Shown here: positions 10,236 to 19,375 of the stretch, piece after piece | Position numbering within the stretch: position 1 is the stretch's first letter | Layout of the letters: each line of letters begins with the position of its first letter | NCBI RefSeq assembly: GCF_038957035.1 | Contig: NZ_CP152412.1 | Span: forward strand, 7,932,501-7,996,500 | Origin: Bradyrhizobium sp. B097 | Lineage (GTDB): Bacteria > Pseudomonadota > Alphaproteobacteria > Rhizobiales > Xanthobacteraceae | Direction: 5' to 3' | Length of the DNA: 64,000 bases | The notes under the pieces: model-generated | Seen by the model: only the letters and a program-made list of their open reading frames with translations | Told to the model about the DNA's origin: nothing | The model's database searches: none | Made by a program: the position numbers and the translations under genes

Positions 10236-11165
10236 ATGATCGCACTGGGTCAGTTTCTCGAGGTCCTGATCGGCGGATTGATGTCCGGCGTGCTCTATTC
10301 GCTGGTCGCGCTCGGCTTCGTGCTGATCTTCAAGGCATCCGGCGTATTCAATTATGCTCAGGGAGCAATGGTATTGCTCGCGGGGTTGGCGCTGGTTCGC
10401 GCCCTCGACCTCCTGGTCGCCAACGGCCTTCCGCTTTGGGTCGCGGTCGTCCTCGCGATCGGCTTTGCCGCCGTGATCATGGCGGCAACGGCCTGGCTCA
10501 TCGAGCGGTTCGTGATCGGACCTCTTCTCAACCAGGACGGCCTGACGCTGTTCATGTCGACGATCGGCGTGACATTCGTCATCGAGGGCGCCGCGGAGAT
10601 GATCTTCGGATCGGATGTCTATCCGTTGCGGCTGTTCCCGACCGACGCCTGGTTCTTGTTTGAAAGCCTGTTCCCGGGTGGGATTCTGGTCAACAAGCTG
10701 GATGTCTGGGGCGCGTTGATCGCAGGCGTCCTGGTCGCCGGCCTCGCCGTCTTCTTTCAGCGCACCAAGACCGGTCGCGCTCTCAGAGCCGTGGCCGATG
10801 ACCATTTGGCCGCGCATTCAGTCGGTATCCCGATCAGTTGGATCTGGTTTGTCGTCTGGCTTGCCGCCGGTCTCGTTGCGCTGGTCGCGGCGACCGTGTG
10901 GGGGACCAAGCTCGGCGTGCAGTTCTCCATCACTTTTCTCGCACTAAAGGCGCTGCCGGTTCTGATCATCGGGGGCCTCACCTCGATTCCGGGAGCCATA
11001 GTCGGCGGGCTCATCGTGGGGGCGGGCGAGAAGCTTGCCGAGGCGTATCTAGGGCCGTCCATCGGCGGCGGTATCGAATATTGGTTTGCGTTTGTGCTGG
11101 CGTTGGCGGTGCTCCTCGTGCGGCCGCAGGGGCTGTTCGGCGAGCGGATCATCGAACGTATCTGA
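10236..11165 (+). CDS. livH: Branched-chain-type ABC permease LivH
   Basis: A 309-residue inner-membrane protein with about eight hydrophobic helices and the LivH N-terminus (GGLMSGVLYSLVALGFVLIF, then NYAQGAM). The ATG at 10236 is preceded by GAGGTG at 6-nt spacing. It lies between livG and livM (15 bp). It forms the translocation channel with LivM. Confidence 0.93.
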   Translation: MIALGQFLEVLIGGLMSGVLYSLVALGFVLIFKASGVFNYAQGAMVLLAGLALVRALDLLVANGLPLWVAVVLAIGFAAVIMAATAWLIERFVIGPLLNQDGLTLFMSTIGVTFVIEGAAEMIFGSDVYPLRLFPTDAWFLFESLFPGGILVNKLDVWGALIAGVLVAGLAVFFQRTKTGRALRAVADDHLAAHSVGIPISWIWFVVWLAAGLVALVAATVWGTKLGVQFSITFLALKALPVLIIGGLTSIPGAIVGGLIVGAGEKLAEAYLGPSIGGGIEYWFAFVLALAVLLVRPQGLFGERIIERI

Positions 11166-11180
11166 AGCAAGGAGTTCGTC

Positions 11181-12308
11181 GTGCTTTATCGCGAGGCCGG
11201 CCAGTTCAAGACGAGCTACGCGGAGGACATGGCGATCTTTCCGATCCGTCAGGACCGTATTGCGCTTGCCGTCTTGCTCGCGATCGCTTTCGTTGGCGTG
11301 CCGCTGTTGGCCACCTTCCATATCTGGCCGTTCCGCACCGACTATCTGTTGTGGGCGATCCTGCTGCCCTTCCTTATCCTGGCGCTCGCCGCCATCGGCA
11401 CGAACATACTTGTCGGCTATTGCGGCCAGATTTCGCTAGGCAGCGGCGCGTTCATGGCCATCGGCGCCTATTCCGCCTACAAGCTGGCGACTGGCGTTCA
11501 TATCCCGCTTGCCTGGCTTGGCTTCGCGATCTCGATCCCGCCGTTGCCCGTGCTGACATCCATTCTGCTTGGCGGGTTTATGGCGGCGGGTGCCGGAATC
11601 CTGTTCGGTATTCCCAGTTTGCGGATCAAGGGTCTCTACCTGGCGGTCGCAACGCTCGCCGCGCAGTTCTTCTTCGATTGGGCGTTCCTGCGAATTCCGT
11701 GGTTCACCAACTACGCCCCGTCGGGATCGGTCAATGCGCCGGCGCTGGATTTCTTCGGCATGGTCGTTCGCACGCCGGTCGAGCGCTACCTGCTGTGCCT
11801 GCTCTTCGCGACCGTGATGGCGGTGTTGGCGAAGAATCTCGTTCGCGGCAATCTTGGCAGGCAGTGGATGGCGATCCGCGACATGGATATCGCCGCCGAA
11901 CTGATTGGTATCCGGCCGCTCTACGCCAAGCTCACGGCGTTCGCGGTCTCTTCCTTCATCATCGGGGTGGCGGGTGCGCTCTGGGCGTTCGTCTACCTCG
12001 GTTCATGGGAGCCGCTTGCGTTCTCGATCGACCGCTCGCTCGAGCTTCTGTTCATGGTCATCATCGGCGGGCTCGGATCGATCATGGGTTCGTTCATCGG
12101 GGCGGCTTTCATCCTCATCGTGCCGATCATGCTGAATGTGATTCCAACCGAGCTCGGCCTGCCACTGTCGACGCAAACGATCACGCACCTCCAGTTCATC
12201 ATCTTCGGATCCTTGATCTGTTATCTGCTGATCAAGGAACCCCATGGCTTCGCCCGGCTGATATCGATCGGCAAGGAGAAGCTCAGACTTTGGCCGTTTC
12301 CCTATTGA
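11181..12308 (+). CDS. livM: Branched-chain-type ABC permease LivM
   Basis: A 375-residue inner-membrane permease with the LivM signature region (NILVGYCGQISLGSGAF ... GAYSAYKL) and about nine hydrophobic segments. The start is GTG at 11181, preceded by AAGGAG at 6 nt, which decides it over other in-frame codons. A short N-terminal cytoplasmic stretch (about 30 residues) precedes the first helix. Confidence 0.92.
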   Translation: MLYREAGQFKTSYAEDMAIFPIRQDRIALAVLLAIAFVGVPLLATFHIWPFRTDYLLWAILLPFLILALAAIGTNILVGYCGQISLGSGAFMAIGAYSAYKLATGVHIPLAWLGFAISIPPLPVLTSILLGGFMAAGAGILFGIPSLRIKGLYLAVATLAAQFFFDWAFLRIPWFTNYAPSGSVNAPALDFFGMVVRTPVERYLLCLLFATVMAVLAKNLVRGNLGRQWMAIRDMDIAAELIGIRPLYAKLTAFAVSSFIIGVAGALWAFVYLGSWEPLAFSIDRSLELLFMVIIGGLGSIMGSFIGAAFILIVPIMLNVIPTELGLPLSTQTITHLQFIIFGSLICYLLIKEPHGFARLISIGKEKLRLWPFPY

Positions 12309-12414
12309 AGGAACGATCGCGCCTCGGTCGCAACGCGGATGGCGGCCGTTGACAGCGGAGAGGAAGCAAGCATCGCGAACGGGAATGAGGGACTTTAAGG
12401 AGGAGGATATCAAT

Positions 12415-13740
12415 ATGGCAAGCATTGCACGCAGTGTATTGATACTAGCGACCGCCTTGGCCGGCGCCGCGTTTAGCGCACCGGCCGCAGCGCAAAACGA
12501 GCAGTTCATCCCGATTCTGTCCTACCGGACCGGACCGTACGCCGTGAACGGCGCGCCGTATGCGAACGGCGTGGCCGACTACTACAACCTGATCAACGAG
12601 CGCGACGGCGGCATCAACGGCGTCAAGCTTCTGGTCGAGGAGTGCGAGACCGCCTACGCGACCGACAAAGGCGTCGAGTGCTATGAGCGTCTCAAGAGCA
12701 AGGGTCCAACCGGCGCGGCCTTCGTCAATCCGCTGTCGACCGGCATCACCTTCGCGCTCACCGAAAAGACCGCGACCGACAAGATCCCGATCATCACGAT
12801 GGGGTACGGCCGCGCCGATTCCAAGAACGGCGCGGTGTTCCCGTACAACTTCCCGCTGCTCGGCACCTACTGGTCCGCGGCAGATATCGCGATCCAGCAC
12901 GCCGCCAAGGAGCTCGGCGGGTTCGACAAGCTGAAGGGCAAGAAGATTTCGCTGCTGTATCACGACAGCCCGTATGGCAAGGAGCCGATCCCGATGCTGC
13001 AGGTGTTGGCGCAGAAGTACGGCTTTGAGTTCACGCCGATCCCGGTCACCCACCCCGGTGTCGAGCAGAAGTCGCAATGGCTGGCGATCCGCCAGAATCG
13101 GCCGGACTATGTGCTGGTCTGGGGCTGGGGCGTCATGAACAGCACGGCAATCAAGGAAGCGGCCGCCGTCGCCTATCCGCGCGACAAGATGATCGGTGTC
13201 TGGTGGTCGGGCGCAGAGCCGGATGTGACGCCGGCAGGTGATCAGGCCGCCGGCTACAAGTCGCTGATGCTTCAGCATGGTGCAGGAAAATATCCCGCTC
13301 ACACTGACATAGAGAAGTACGTCTACGCCAAGGGCAAGGGTTCGACAGAACCTGGCAAGATCGGCGAAGTTCTCTACAACCGCGGCATGACGAACGCCAT
13401 GCTCGGCGTGGAGGCGATCCGCAAGGCGCAGGAAAAGTTCGGCAAGAAACCGCTAACGGGCGAGCAGGTCCGTTGGGGGCTTGAGAACCTCATCCTCACC
13501 GCTGATCGTATCAAGGAACTCGGCTTTGAGGGGATGTTGAAGCCGGTGAGCATTTCCTGCTCCGACCACGAGGGCGCGCGCTACGGGCGCGTCCAGCAAT
13601 GGGACGGCAAGGGTTGGAAAGTGATCTCCGACTGGTACACGGCCGACGAATCGCTCATCGAGCCGCTCGTGGCCGACGTGTCCGCGAAGTATGCCGCGGA
13701 GAAGAAGATCGCGCCGCGCGACTGCGCAAAAGAAACCTGA
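12415..13740 (+). CDS. Branched-chain-type ABC substrate-binding protein
   Basis: A 441-residue periplasmic-binding-protein type I (Peripla_BP_6). The signal peptide is about residues 1-26 (MASIARSVLILATALAGAAF, then SAPAAA). The mature part has YRTGPYAVNGAPYANGVADY and the lobe hinge SPYGKEPIPML. The ATG at 12415 is preceded by AAGGAGGAGG, a very strong ribosome-binding site. The 106-bp gap after livM and the strong site suggest higher expression than the membrane subunits. The relatives are LivK-like proteins that often bind aromatic or other organic acids rather than amino acids, so the ligand is open. Confidence 0.9.
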   Translation: MASIARSVLILATALAGAAFSAPAAAQNEQFIPILSYRTGPYAVNGAPYANGVADYYNLINERDGGINGVKLLVEECETAYATDKGVECYERLKSKGPTGAAFVNPLSTGITFALTEKTATDKIPIITMGYGRADSKNGAVFPYNFPLLGTYWSAADIAIQHAAKELGGFDKLKGKKISLLYHDSPYGKEPIPMLQVLAQKYGFEFTPIPVTHPGVEQKSQWLAIRQNRPDYVLVWGWGVMNSTAIKEAAAVAYPRDKMIGVWWSGAEPDVTPAGDQAAGYKSLMLQHGAGKYPAHTDIEKYVYAKGKGSTEPGKIGEVLYNRGMTNAMLGVEAIRKAQEKFGKKPLTGEQVRWGLENLILTADRIKELGFEGMLKPVSISCSDHEGARYGRVQQWDGKGWKVISDWYTADESLIEPLVADVSAKYAAEKKIAPRDCAKET

Positions 13741-13816
13741 GCCGGTGCGAGTGATCCGGGAGGCAGGTTTGCCTGCTCCCGGATCCAGGACCCTGTTCCA
13801 GTTTGGAGGTCTGCGC

Positions 13817-14659
13817 GTGGCAATCGCCAAGGTCGTCACCGCTGCGACGGAAACGGCAGCTCTGATTCTATCGGTCAACAATATCGAGGTTGTCTACGAT
13901 CACGTCATCCTCGTGTTGAAGGGAGTCTCGCTGGAGGTCCCGCGAGGCGGCATTGTCGCGCTTCTCGGCGCCAACGGCGCCGGCAAGACGACGACGCTGA
14001 AGGCGATCTCCAATCTGCTGCACGCAGAGCGCGGCGAGGTCACCAAGGGCTCGATCCTGTTCAACGGCGTCGAGGTGAAGTCCCTGTCGCCAAACGACGT
14101 GGTGCGACGCGGCTGCATTCAGGTGATGGAGGGCCGGCGCGCCTTCTCTCATCTTACGGTCGAGGAGAACATCCTGACCGGCGCCTTTACGCGGACGGAT
14201 GGCAAGTTCGCGATCGCGCAGGATCTGGAACGGGTCTATGCCTATTTTCCCCGTCTCAAGGAACGGCGCGGCTCTACCGCCGGCTATACATCCGGCGGTG
14301 AGCAACAGATGTGTGTGATCGGGCGCGCGCTGATGTCGCGCCCGAAGATGATCCTGCTCGACGAACCTTCGATGGGCCTCGCGCCGCAGATCGTCGAGGA
14401 GATATTTGACATCGTGAAGGATCTCAACGTCAAAGAAGGTGTATCGTTTCTTCTCGCCGAACAGAACACCAATATGGCGCTTAGATATACGAGCCACGGC
14501 TACATCCTCGAGAACGGCCGCGTGGTGATGGATGGCGAAGCGCGCGCCCTCGCCGCCAACGAGGACGTCAAGGAGTTCTATCTTGGCATCGCCGGCGACA
14601 AGCGAAAATCATATCGCGATGTAAAGCACTACAAGCGGCGCAAGCGTTGGCTCGCTTAG
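13817..14659 (+). CDS. livF: Branched-chain-type ABC transporter ATP-binding protein LivF
   Basis: A 280-residue ATPase. Walker A is GANGAGKTTTLKA, the signature is TSGGEQQMCVIGRAL and Walker B is MILLDEPSMGLAP. The GTG at 13817 with GGAGG seven bases upstream is chosen; a longer frame from 13691 overlaps the binding-protein gene and has no site. There is a 76-bp gap after the binding-protein gene. The C-terminus ends in a basic tail (YKRRKRWLA). Last gene of the operon, convergent with the GST gene. Confidence 0.92.
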   Translation: MAIAKVVTAATETAALILSVNNIEVVYDHVILVLKGVSLEVPRGGIVALLGANGAGKTTTLKAISNLLHAERGEVTKGSILFNGVEVKSLSPNDVVRRGCIQVMEGRRAFSHLTVEENILTGAFTRTDGKFAIAQDLERVYAYFPRLKERRGSTAGYTSGGEQQMCVIGRALMSRPKMILLDEPSMGLAPQIVEEIFDIVKDLNVKEGVSFLLAEQNTNMALRYTSHGYILENGRVVMDGEARALAANEDVKEFYLGIAGDKRKSYRDVKHYKRRKRWLA

Positions 14660-14714
14660 CCGATGGCAACGTTTGCCTTTGAGCGGCCAGGGAGGCCCTG
14701 ACACGTGTCACCGC

Positions 14715-15359
14715 TCAGATCTTCACTGTGTTGACCACGACACTTTCCTTGTAGGCCGGCCTTGCTGTAACCCGGTCGAGATACGGCGTCGCGACGTCGC
14801 AGACCCCGACGCCGTAATCGATCGCCCATACCAGGCAGGTCGCGAGCAGGATATCCGCGCTGGTAAACTGATCGCCCATCAGATATTGGCGGCCGTCCGA
14901 CAGGGCGACTTCGACGTGCCGCAGCTGCTGGCGGAAATACTCGGCCGCTTTCACGACGACATCCGGAGCATGGCCGTAGATGTGGGCGAGGCCTTGGACG
15001 TCATGGCGGCGCATCACATAGAGGCTGGTCGAGTCGAGCTCAGCCACGATGAAGAAGCACCATTCCAGCCATCGCGCGAAGTCGCGCTCTGCGACCGGCA
15101 CGAGCGAAATGTTCGGGCTCGAGTAATGGCGTGCCAGATAGGCGACGATGGCGGCACTCTCCCCGATCGTGAAGTCGCCGTCCTGCAACAGGGGAATCTT
15201 CTGCCGCGGATTGAGCAGCGTGTATTCCGGCGTCTTGGTCTCGCCCGAACGCGGCAGGATCGGCTTGCAGTGATAGTCCAGCCCCAGTTCGTGCAATGCC
15301 CAATGGGCCCGAATCGTCCGCGATGTCCCCACCCCCCACAGCGTCAGCGTCTCCGGCAT
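14715..15359 (-). CDS. Glutathione S-transferase family protein
   Basis: A 214-residue cytosolic GST. The N-terminal thioredoxin-fold domain (about 1-80) has TLWGVGTSRTIRAHW, with Ser/Thr at the usual thiol-activating position, the cis-Pro segment PRQKIPLLQDG and the glutathione gamma-Glu contact GESAAI. The helical domain follows, with the N-capping SSADILLATC-type motif seen as TSADILLA. The ATG at 15359 lies 4 bp after the SDR stop, so it is co-transcribed with the SDR and CoA-transferase. This suggests a small catabolic or detoxification operon. Confidence 0.9.
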   Translation of the reverse strand: MPETLTLWGVGTSRTIRAHWALHELGLDYHCKPILPRSGETKTPEYTLLNPRQKIPLLQDGDFTIGESAAIVAYLARHYSSPNISLVPVAERDFARWLEWCFFIVAELDSTSLYVMRRHDVQGLAHIYGHAPDVVVKAAEYFRQQLRHVEVALSDGRQYLMGDQFTSADILLATCLVWAIDYGVGVCDVATPYLDRVTARPAYKESVVVNTVKI

Positions 15360-15363
15360 GACG

Positions 15364-16107
15364 TCACCATTTCTCGACGGAGGGACGCAGATCGAGTTCA
15401 TGGCTCCATCCGTCGCGGCTTTGCTGGTGCACGAACCAGTAAGCCTCGGCGATGGAAGATGTCCGCGTCAAGGAATCCGGCGGGATCGCCGATGCGTCGA
15501 CGCCCGTGGCAGCCTTCATCCGCTGATGGATGGCCGGGCTGTCGACGCCGGCATCGATCAAGAGATGGGCAACATGAATATTCTTCGGCCCGAGCTCGCG
15601 CGCCATCGCCTGGGCGACCGCCCGTAGGCCGAACTTGGCGGATGCGAATGCCGCAAAGCCGCTGCTGCCGCGCACGCTCGCGGTCGCGCCGGTGAACAGC
15701 ATGGTGCCGCGGCCATGCCGCAGCATGTGCCGGGTCGCTTCGCGTCCGACCAGGAAGCCGGCGAAGCAGGCGAGCTCCCAGGCCTTGAAGAACAGCTTTT
15801 CGCTGGTCTCGTGCAGCTCCTTCTTGACGTTCGAGCCGGCATTGAACAGGCAGACCTCGATCGGCCCGATCTCGCGTTCGACCCGCTCGCACAGCTCCTG
15901 CACCTCGGTCTCGCGCCGCGCGTCGACACTGAGCGCATGCACCCGGCTTCCGGCGCCGGTCAGTTCCTCCACCAGGGCACTCGATTTCGCCGCATCGCGC
16001 CGTGCGATGCAGACGGAGTAGCCGCCGGCGGCGAAGCGCCGCGCCACGGCGGCGCCGATCGCATCACCCGCGCCAACCAGCAAGGCGGTCTTGTTCGTCT
16101 CGGCCAT
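15364..16107 (-). CDS. SDR-family oxidoreductase with altered catalytic residues
   Basis: A 247-residue Rossmann protein: nucleotide loop GAGDAIG (12-18), NAG (89-91). The usual YxxxK is FASAK (Phe154, Lys158), and the aligned catalytic Ser position is Ala141 (FTGATASVRG). By alignment to the classical pattern both Ser and Tyr are missing while Lys remains. It may bind NAD(P) but be a poor or atypical dehydrogenase. The start has GGGAGA upstream. It sits between the CoA-transferase (64 bp) and GST (4 bp). Confidence 0.9.
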   Translation of the reverse strand: MAETNKTALLVGAGDAIGAAVARRFAAGGYSVCIARRDAAKSSALVEELTGAGSRVHALSVDARRETEVQELCERVEREIGPIEVCLFNAGSNVKKELHETSEKLFFKAWELACFAGFLVGREATRHMLRHGRGTMLFTGATASVRGSSGFAAFASAKFGLRAVAQAMARELGPKNIHVAHLLIDAGVDSPAIHQRMKAATGVDASAIPPDSLTRTSSIAEAYWFVHQQSRDGWSHELDLRPSVEKW

Positions 16108-16171
16108 AGGACATCTCCCACCGACGGCAGTTGTTCAGTTCAGCAATGGTGACGTCGCGCGGCGCGGCAGC

Positions 16172-17368
16172 TCAGACCGCGCGCACGGCCTTCTGCTCGA
16201 TCATCGCTTCAATCGCAGCATTGCCGTAGCCGAGGTCGGACAGCACCTGCTTCGTATGCTGCCCGATGCGCGGCGCAGGACCGCCAATCGCGGCGGCATC
16301 GACGTCGAAACGCGCCGCAGGCTTCGGCTGCCGCACGGTGCCGACGCCTGGCTGCTCCAGCTCGGCGATCAGCCCGCGGGCGACCACCTGCTCGTTGGCG
16401 ATGATCTCGCCGCGCCGCAGGATCGGCGCGCACGGCACGTCAGCCGCATCGAGCCGCGCCAGCCATTCGGCGGTGGTGTGCTTGCCGATATAGTCCTGCA
16501 TCTTGTTGATACGCGCCGTTGCATTGACCGAGCGCGACGCCGGCGTGGCGAAGCGCGCATCGTTGGCGAGCTCCGGATCGCCAGTGGCCTTGCAGAAGCC
16601 CTGCCATTCGGAGTCGGAGATCGTCCCACAGGTGAGATAACCGTCCGAGGTCTGAAACACGAGATCGGGCCGGTCGTTCGGATCGGCCGTCGCCTGCTCG
16701 CGGCCGACCACGGTGTATTGCATCATGCCTTCCGGCCAGAGATAGGCGATCATCGCGTCGAGCATCGCCACCTGGATATGCTGGCCGCTGCCGGATTTTT
16801 CCCGCGCGTAGAGCGCCGCCGTGATCGCCTGCGCGGCATAGACCGCCGTCGTCTTGTCGGCCACGATGGTCCGGATCATCTGCGGACGGTTGGTCACCGG
16901 CTGCGCCTGTATATCGCAGAAACCCGACAGGGCCTGCACGATGGGGTCATAGACGCGCTTCTTGGCGTAAGGCCCGTCTTCGCCGACCCCGCTGATCGAG
17001 ACGTAGATCAGCCGCGGGTTCTTCTTGCGCACCTCGTCCGGACCGAGCCCGAGACGTTCCATCGTGCCGGGCCGGAAATTCTGCACCAGCACGTCGGACT
17101 GCAGGACCAGCTTGCCCAGCACGTCCCGGCCGGCGTCGGTTTTCATGTCGATCGAGAGCGAGCGCTTGCCGCGGTTCGACGAAATGAACAGCGCCGAGAA
17201 CTCGCCGGTCTTGTCGACATTGGCCCGGCTGCGGCGGGTGATGTCGCCGCCGATCGGTTCGACCTTCAGAACATCCGCGCCCTGATCGGCCAGAAACATC
17301 GTCGCGAACGGGCCCGAGACGACACCGGTCAGATCAAGTACGCGAACTCCCGCCAATGGCCCAGGCAT
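16172..17368 (-). CDS. CaiB/BaiF family (class III) CoA-transferase
   Basis: A 398-residue CoA-transferase: moves CoA between carboxylic acids. Features are LAGVRVLDLTGVVSGPFAT at the N-terminus, the ADQGADVLKVEP strand, the NRGKRSLSIDM segment, and Asp in VQVAMLDAMIAYL-like HIQVAMLDAM at the position of the catalytic aspartate. The ATG at 17368 has AAGGA nine bases upstream. It heads a three-gene minus-strand operon with the SDR and GST, and the AraC regulator lies 120 bp upstream on the same strand. The substrate is not predictable. Confidence 0.92.
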   Translation of the reverse strand: MPGPLAGVRVLDLTGVVSGPFATMFLADQGADVLKVEPIGGDITRRSRANVDKTGEFSALFISSNRGKRSLSIDMKTDAGRDVLGKLVLQSDVLVQNFRPGTMERLGLGPDEVRKKNPRLIYVSISGVGEDGPYAKKRVYDPIVQALSGFCDIQAQPVTNRPQMIRTIVADKTTAVYAAQAITAALYAREKSGSGQHIQVAMLDAMIAYLWPEGMMQYTVVGREQATADPNDRPDLVFQTSDGYLTCGTISDSEWQGFCKATGDPELANDARFATPASRSVNATARINKMQDYIGKHTTAEWLARLDAADVPCAPILRRGEIIANEQVVARGLIAELEQPGVGTVRQPKPAARFDVDAAAIGGPAPRIGQHTKQVLSDLGYGNAAIEAMIEQKAVRAV

Positions 17369-17488
17369 GCTTTGCTTCCTTCTCCAATGCGCGGACGCGA
17401 CCAAACCCCGAGCATACCCTCGGCATACGATGGACCGTGCGCCGGCGCTTGCTGGAAAGCGCCTCGACTTGCAAAAAAGCGCCGAAAC

Positions 17489-18361
17489 TCACGCCCGGCC
17501 CTGCTGCCGGAACGCTGACGGACTGACACCCGTGGCATGCCTGAACGTCGACGAAAAATGCTGGGCGTGGCTGAACCCCGATGCCAGCGCGATGCTGGTC
17601 AGGCTCTCATCGGTGTCGCTGAGGCGACGCTTGGCCACCTCGATGCGCAGGCCTAGCACATAGCGATGCGGGCTGGTGCCCATGCTCTCCTGGAACGCGC
17701 GCAGGAAATGCCGCTTGCTCAGGCCGGCGACATCTGACAGTGCCGACAACGAGATCGTCTCGCCAAGATTGGCCCGGACGAACGCCTCGATCCTCCGCAG
17801 CTTGAGCGTCGGCAGTCCGCCACGGCTCGGCGCCTTCGCCGGTTCCGCGCCGCGCGACAGCCGCGCCATATGGGCCAGCGCCTGGCTGGCCCAGCCTTCG
17901 GCGAACAGATCGAACAGATTGTCCGGCGTGGTCGCTTCCTGGCAAAGTTCGGAGAGACCACGACAGAGCTGGTCATGGCCGAACGCAATCGCGGGCGTCT
18001 CGATCAGGCCATTGAGACGGCTCTGCACGAATTTTGGGTCGAGGAAGACGACCACATAGTCGAACGCCGGCCCGACCGACCACTCCCCCTCGATCTCGGT
18101 GCCGGCCGGAAACAGCGCGAGATTGGCCGCCCTGGAGAACTCATATTCGACCGGACGGCCGTCGATCGTGGCCTGCAACCGCGAGCAGCCGTTGCGGAAC
18201 CAGAACAACGTCAGCTCGGGCTGGCGGAAATGCCAGTTCATGCGGGGCCGCGAGGTCCGGCTGAGCAGCTCGACCCTGATCGGCTCTGACCGCGCGATGA
18301 CGGACGACACCAGCTCACCGCCGACCTTGCGGACAAACCGCTCCGGACGCGCTTCCTCCAT
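17489..18361 (-). CDS. AraC-family transcriptional regulator
   Basis: A 290-residue regulator: an N-terminal cupin-like sensing domain (about 1-180) and a C-terminal AraC domain with two helix-turn-helix units (ISLSALSDVAGLSKRHFLRAF and SLTSIALASGFSHAQHFSSTF), ending HATGVSPSAFR. The ATG at 18361 is preceded by GGAGGAG. It probably controls the downstream CoA-transferase operon; this is inferred from position. Confidence 0.92.
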   Translation of the reverse strand: MEEARPERFVRKVGGELVSSVIARSEPIRVELLSRTSRPRMNWHFRQPELTLFWFRNGCSRLQATIDGRPVEYEFSRAANLALFPAGTEIEGEWSVGPAFDYVVVFLDPKFVQSRLNGLIETPAIAFGHDQLCRGLSELCQEATTPDNLFDLFAEGWASQALAHMARLSRGAEPAKAPSRGGLPTLKLRRIEAFVRANLGETISLSALSDVAGLSKRHFLRAFQESMGTSPHRYVLGLRIEVAKRRLSDTDESLTSIALASGFSHAQHFSSTFRHATGVSPSAFRQQGRA

Positions 18362-18618
18362 GGGACATCTCCTCCGCGTATGCACGGATGGTAAGTTCCA
18401 AATCAGAATTGACGATCCGGAGCCGGAAATCCAGCCCTTTGATGGCTGATCGCCAAGATGTTAGCGGGCAGCTGCGGACGGCAGCGCACGCGAGAGACCG
18501 CGTGTCCCCTCATGTTCGGTGGCTCGCGGGAGATCGGCGCCGCGATTGCCAGGCGCTTTGCAGTGGAGAGGTGGATGCGGGGAGGCAGGGGCCCGGAGCC
18601 GCGCGCCGAGCGGCCGCA

Positions 18619-19302
18619 CTATCCGGCGACCCGCAGCGCGGTCACCGCGACGCAGGCATTGCCGAACGGAATCAGCACCACCTGCGCGCCGTTCGGCAGC
18701 GCGATCGTCGCCAGATCACCGAGCGTGCCGTTCTGCCCGTTGAGCTTGGCGAGCTCCGCGGCAACCGTCGGGCAGCTTTCCGCGCTTGGCGTCACCCGCA
18801 CCAGATTGCCTTCGCAGGACGACCCGACCGGCGCGGCAAACACGATGCCGGCGGCGCGCTGGGCAGCGCTGCCTTGGGGCGCCTGGTTTGGCGCGAGCGC
18901 AACCAGCGACTGCACCGAATGCGAATTGCCGGCCTTGGCGTCCCACTGCGACTGGGCGGTGTAGTTGGAGTTGGTCGCCAGACCGCGGCCGAGCGTTCCG
19001 AACAGATTGGCGCAGGTCACGACGTTGCCCTGCCGCGCATGCTCGTCGAACACGGTCGGCTGCTGCCCCGCCTGCTGCGGCGGAACGGATGCCGCGGCCG
19101 CCGACGGCGTCTGCGCCTCCTGCGGACGCTGTTTGTGCGGCTGCGGCTTCGCGGCGGCGGCAGGCTTCTTGGCCGGCGCGGGTACGGCCGGCTGCAAGGG
19201 TACAGGTTGCGTTTGCTGGGCGTAGACCACGACGCCGGCAGCACCGAGCGCGGCCACGACGACCGCAACAAAGATCAATCCAAGGGTGCGCCGCATCGAC
19301 AT
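18619..19302 (-). CDS. Membrane-anchored Pro/Ala-rich protein of the adhesin operon
   Basis: A 227-residue protein of unknown function. One N-terminal membrane segment (about residues 6-27) is followed by a low-complexity Pro/Ala/Lys/Gln linker (about 30-80) and a folded C-terminal domain of about 140 residues with Cys in VTCANLFG, SSCEGN, ESCPTV and NACVAV, i.e. four cysteines that could form two periplasmic disulfides. The ATG at 19302 has AAGGA at 4-5 nt; a second ATG two codons in is possible. It is the third gene after the adhesin and the IalB-family gene, with a 73-bp gap. The architecture (anchor, flexible linker, periplasmic domain) would suit an adhesin-assembly helper, but that is a guess. 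Confidence 0.8.
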   Translation of the reverse strand: MSMRRTLGLIFVAVVVAALGAAGVVVYAQQTQPVPLQPAVPAPAKKPAAAAKPQPHKQRPQEAQTPSAAAASVPPQQAGQQPTVFDEHARQGNVVTCANLFGTLGRGLATNSNYTAQSQWDAKAGNSHSVQSLVALAPNQAPQGSAAQRAAGIVFAAPVGSSCEGNLVRVTPSAESCPTVAAELAKLNGQNGTLGDLATIALPNGAQVVLIPFGNACVAVTALRVAG

Positions 19303-19375
19303 TCCGTCCTTTTCACTTCGCACTTCAGTTTCGAGCCGGACGTCGGAATCCCGCATCCGCATGTCCGACCTCGCT

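Noticed and set aside
16091..17518. 475-codon plus-strand open frame
   Set aside because: Antisense to the CaiB-family CoA-transferase, whose motifs and ribosome-binding site are clear.
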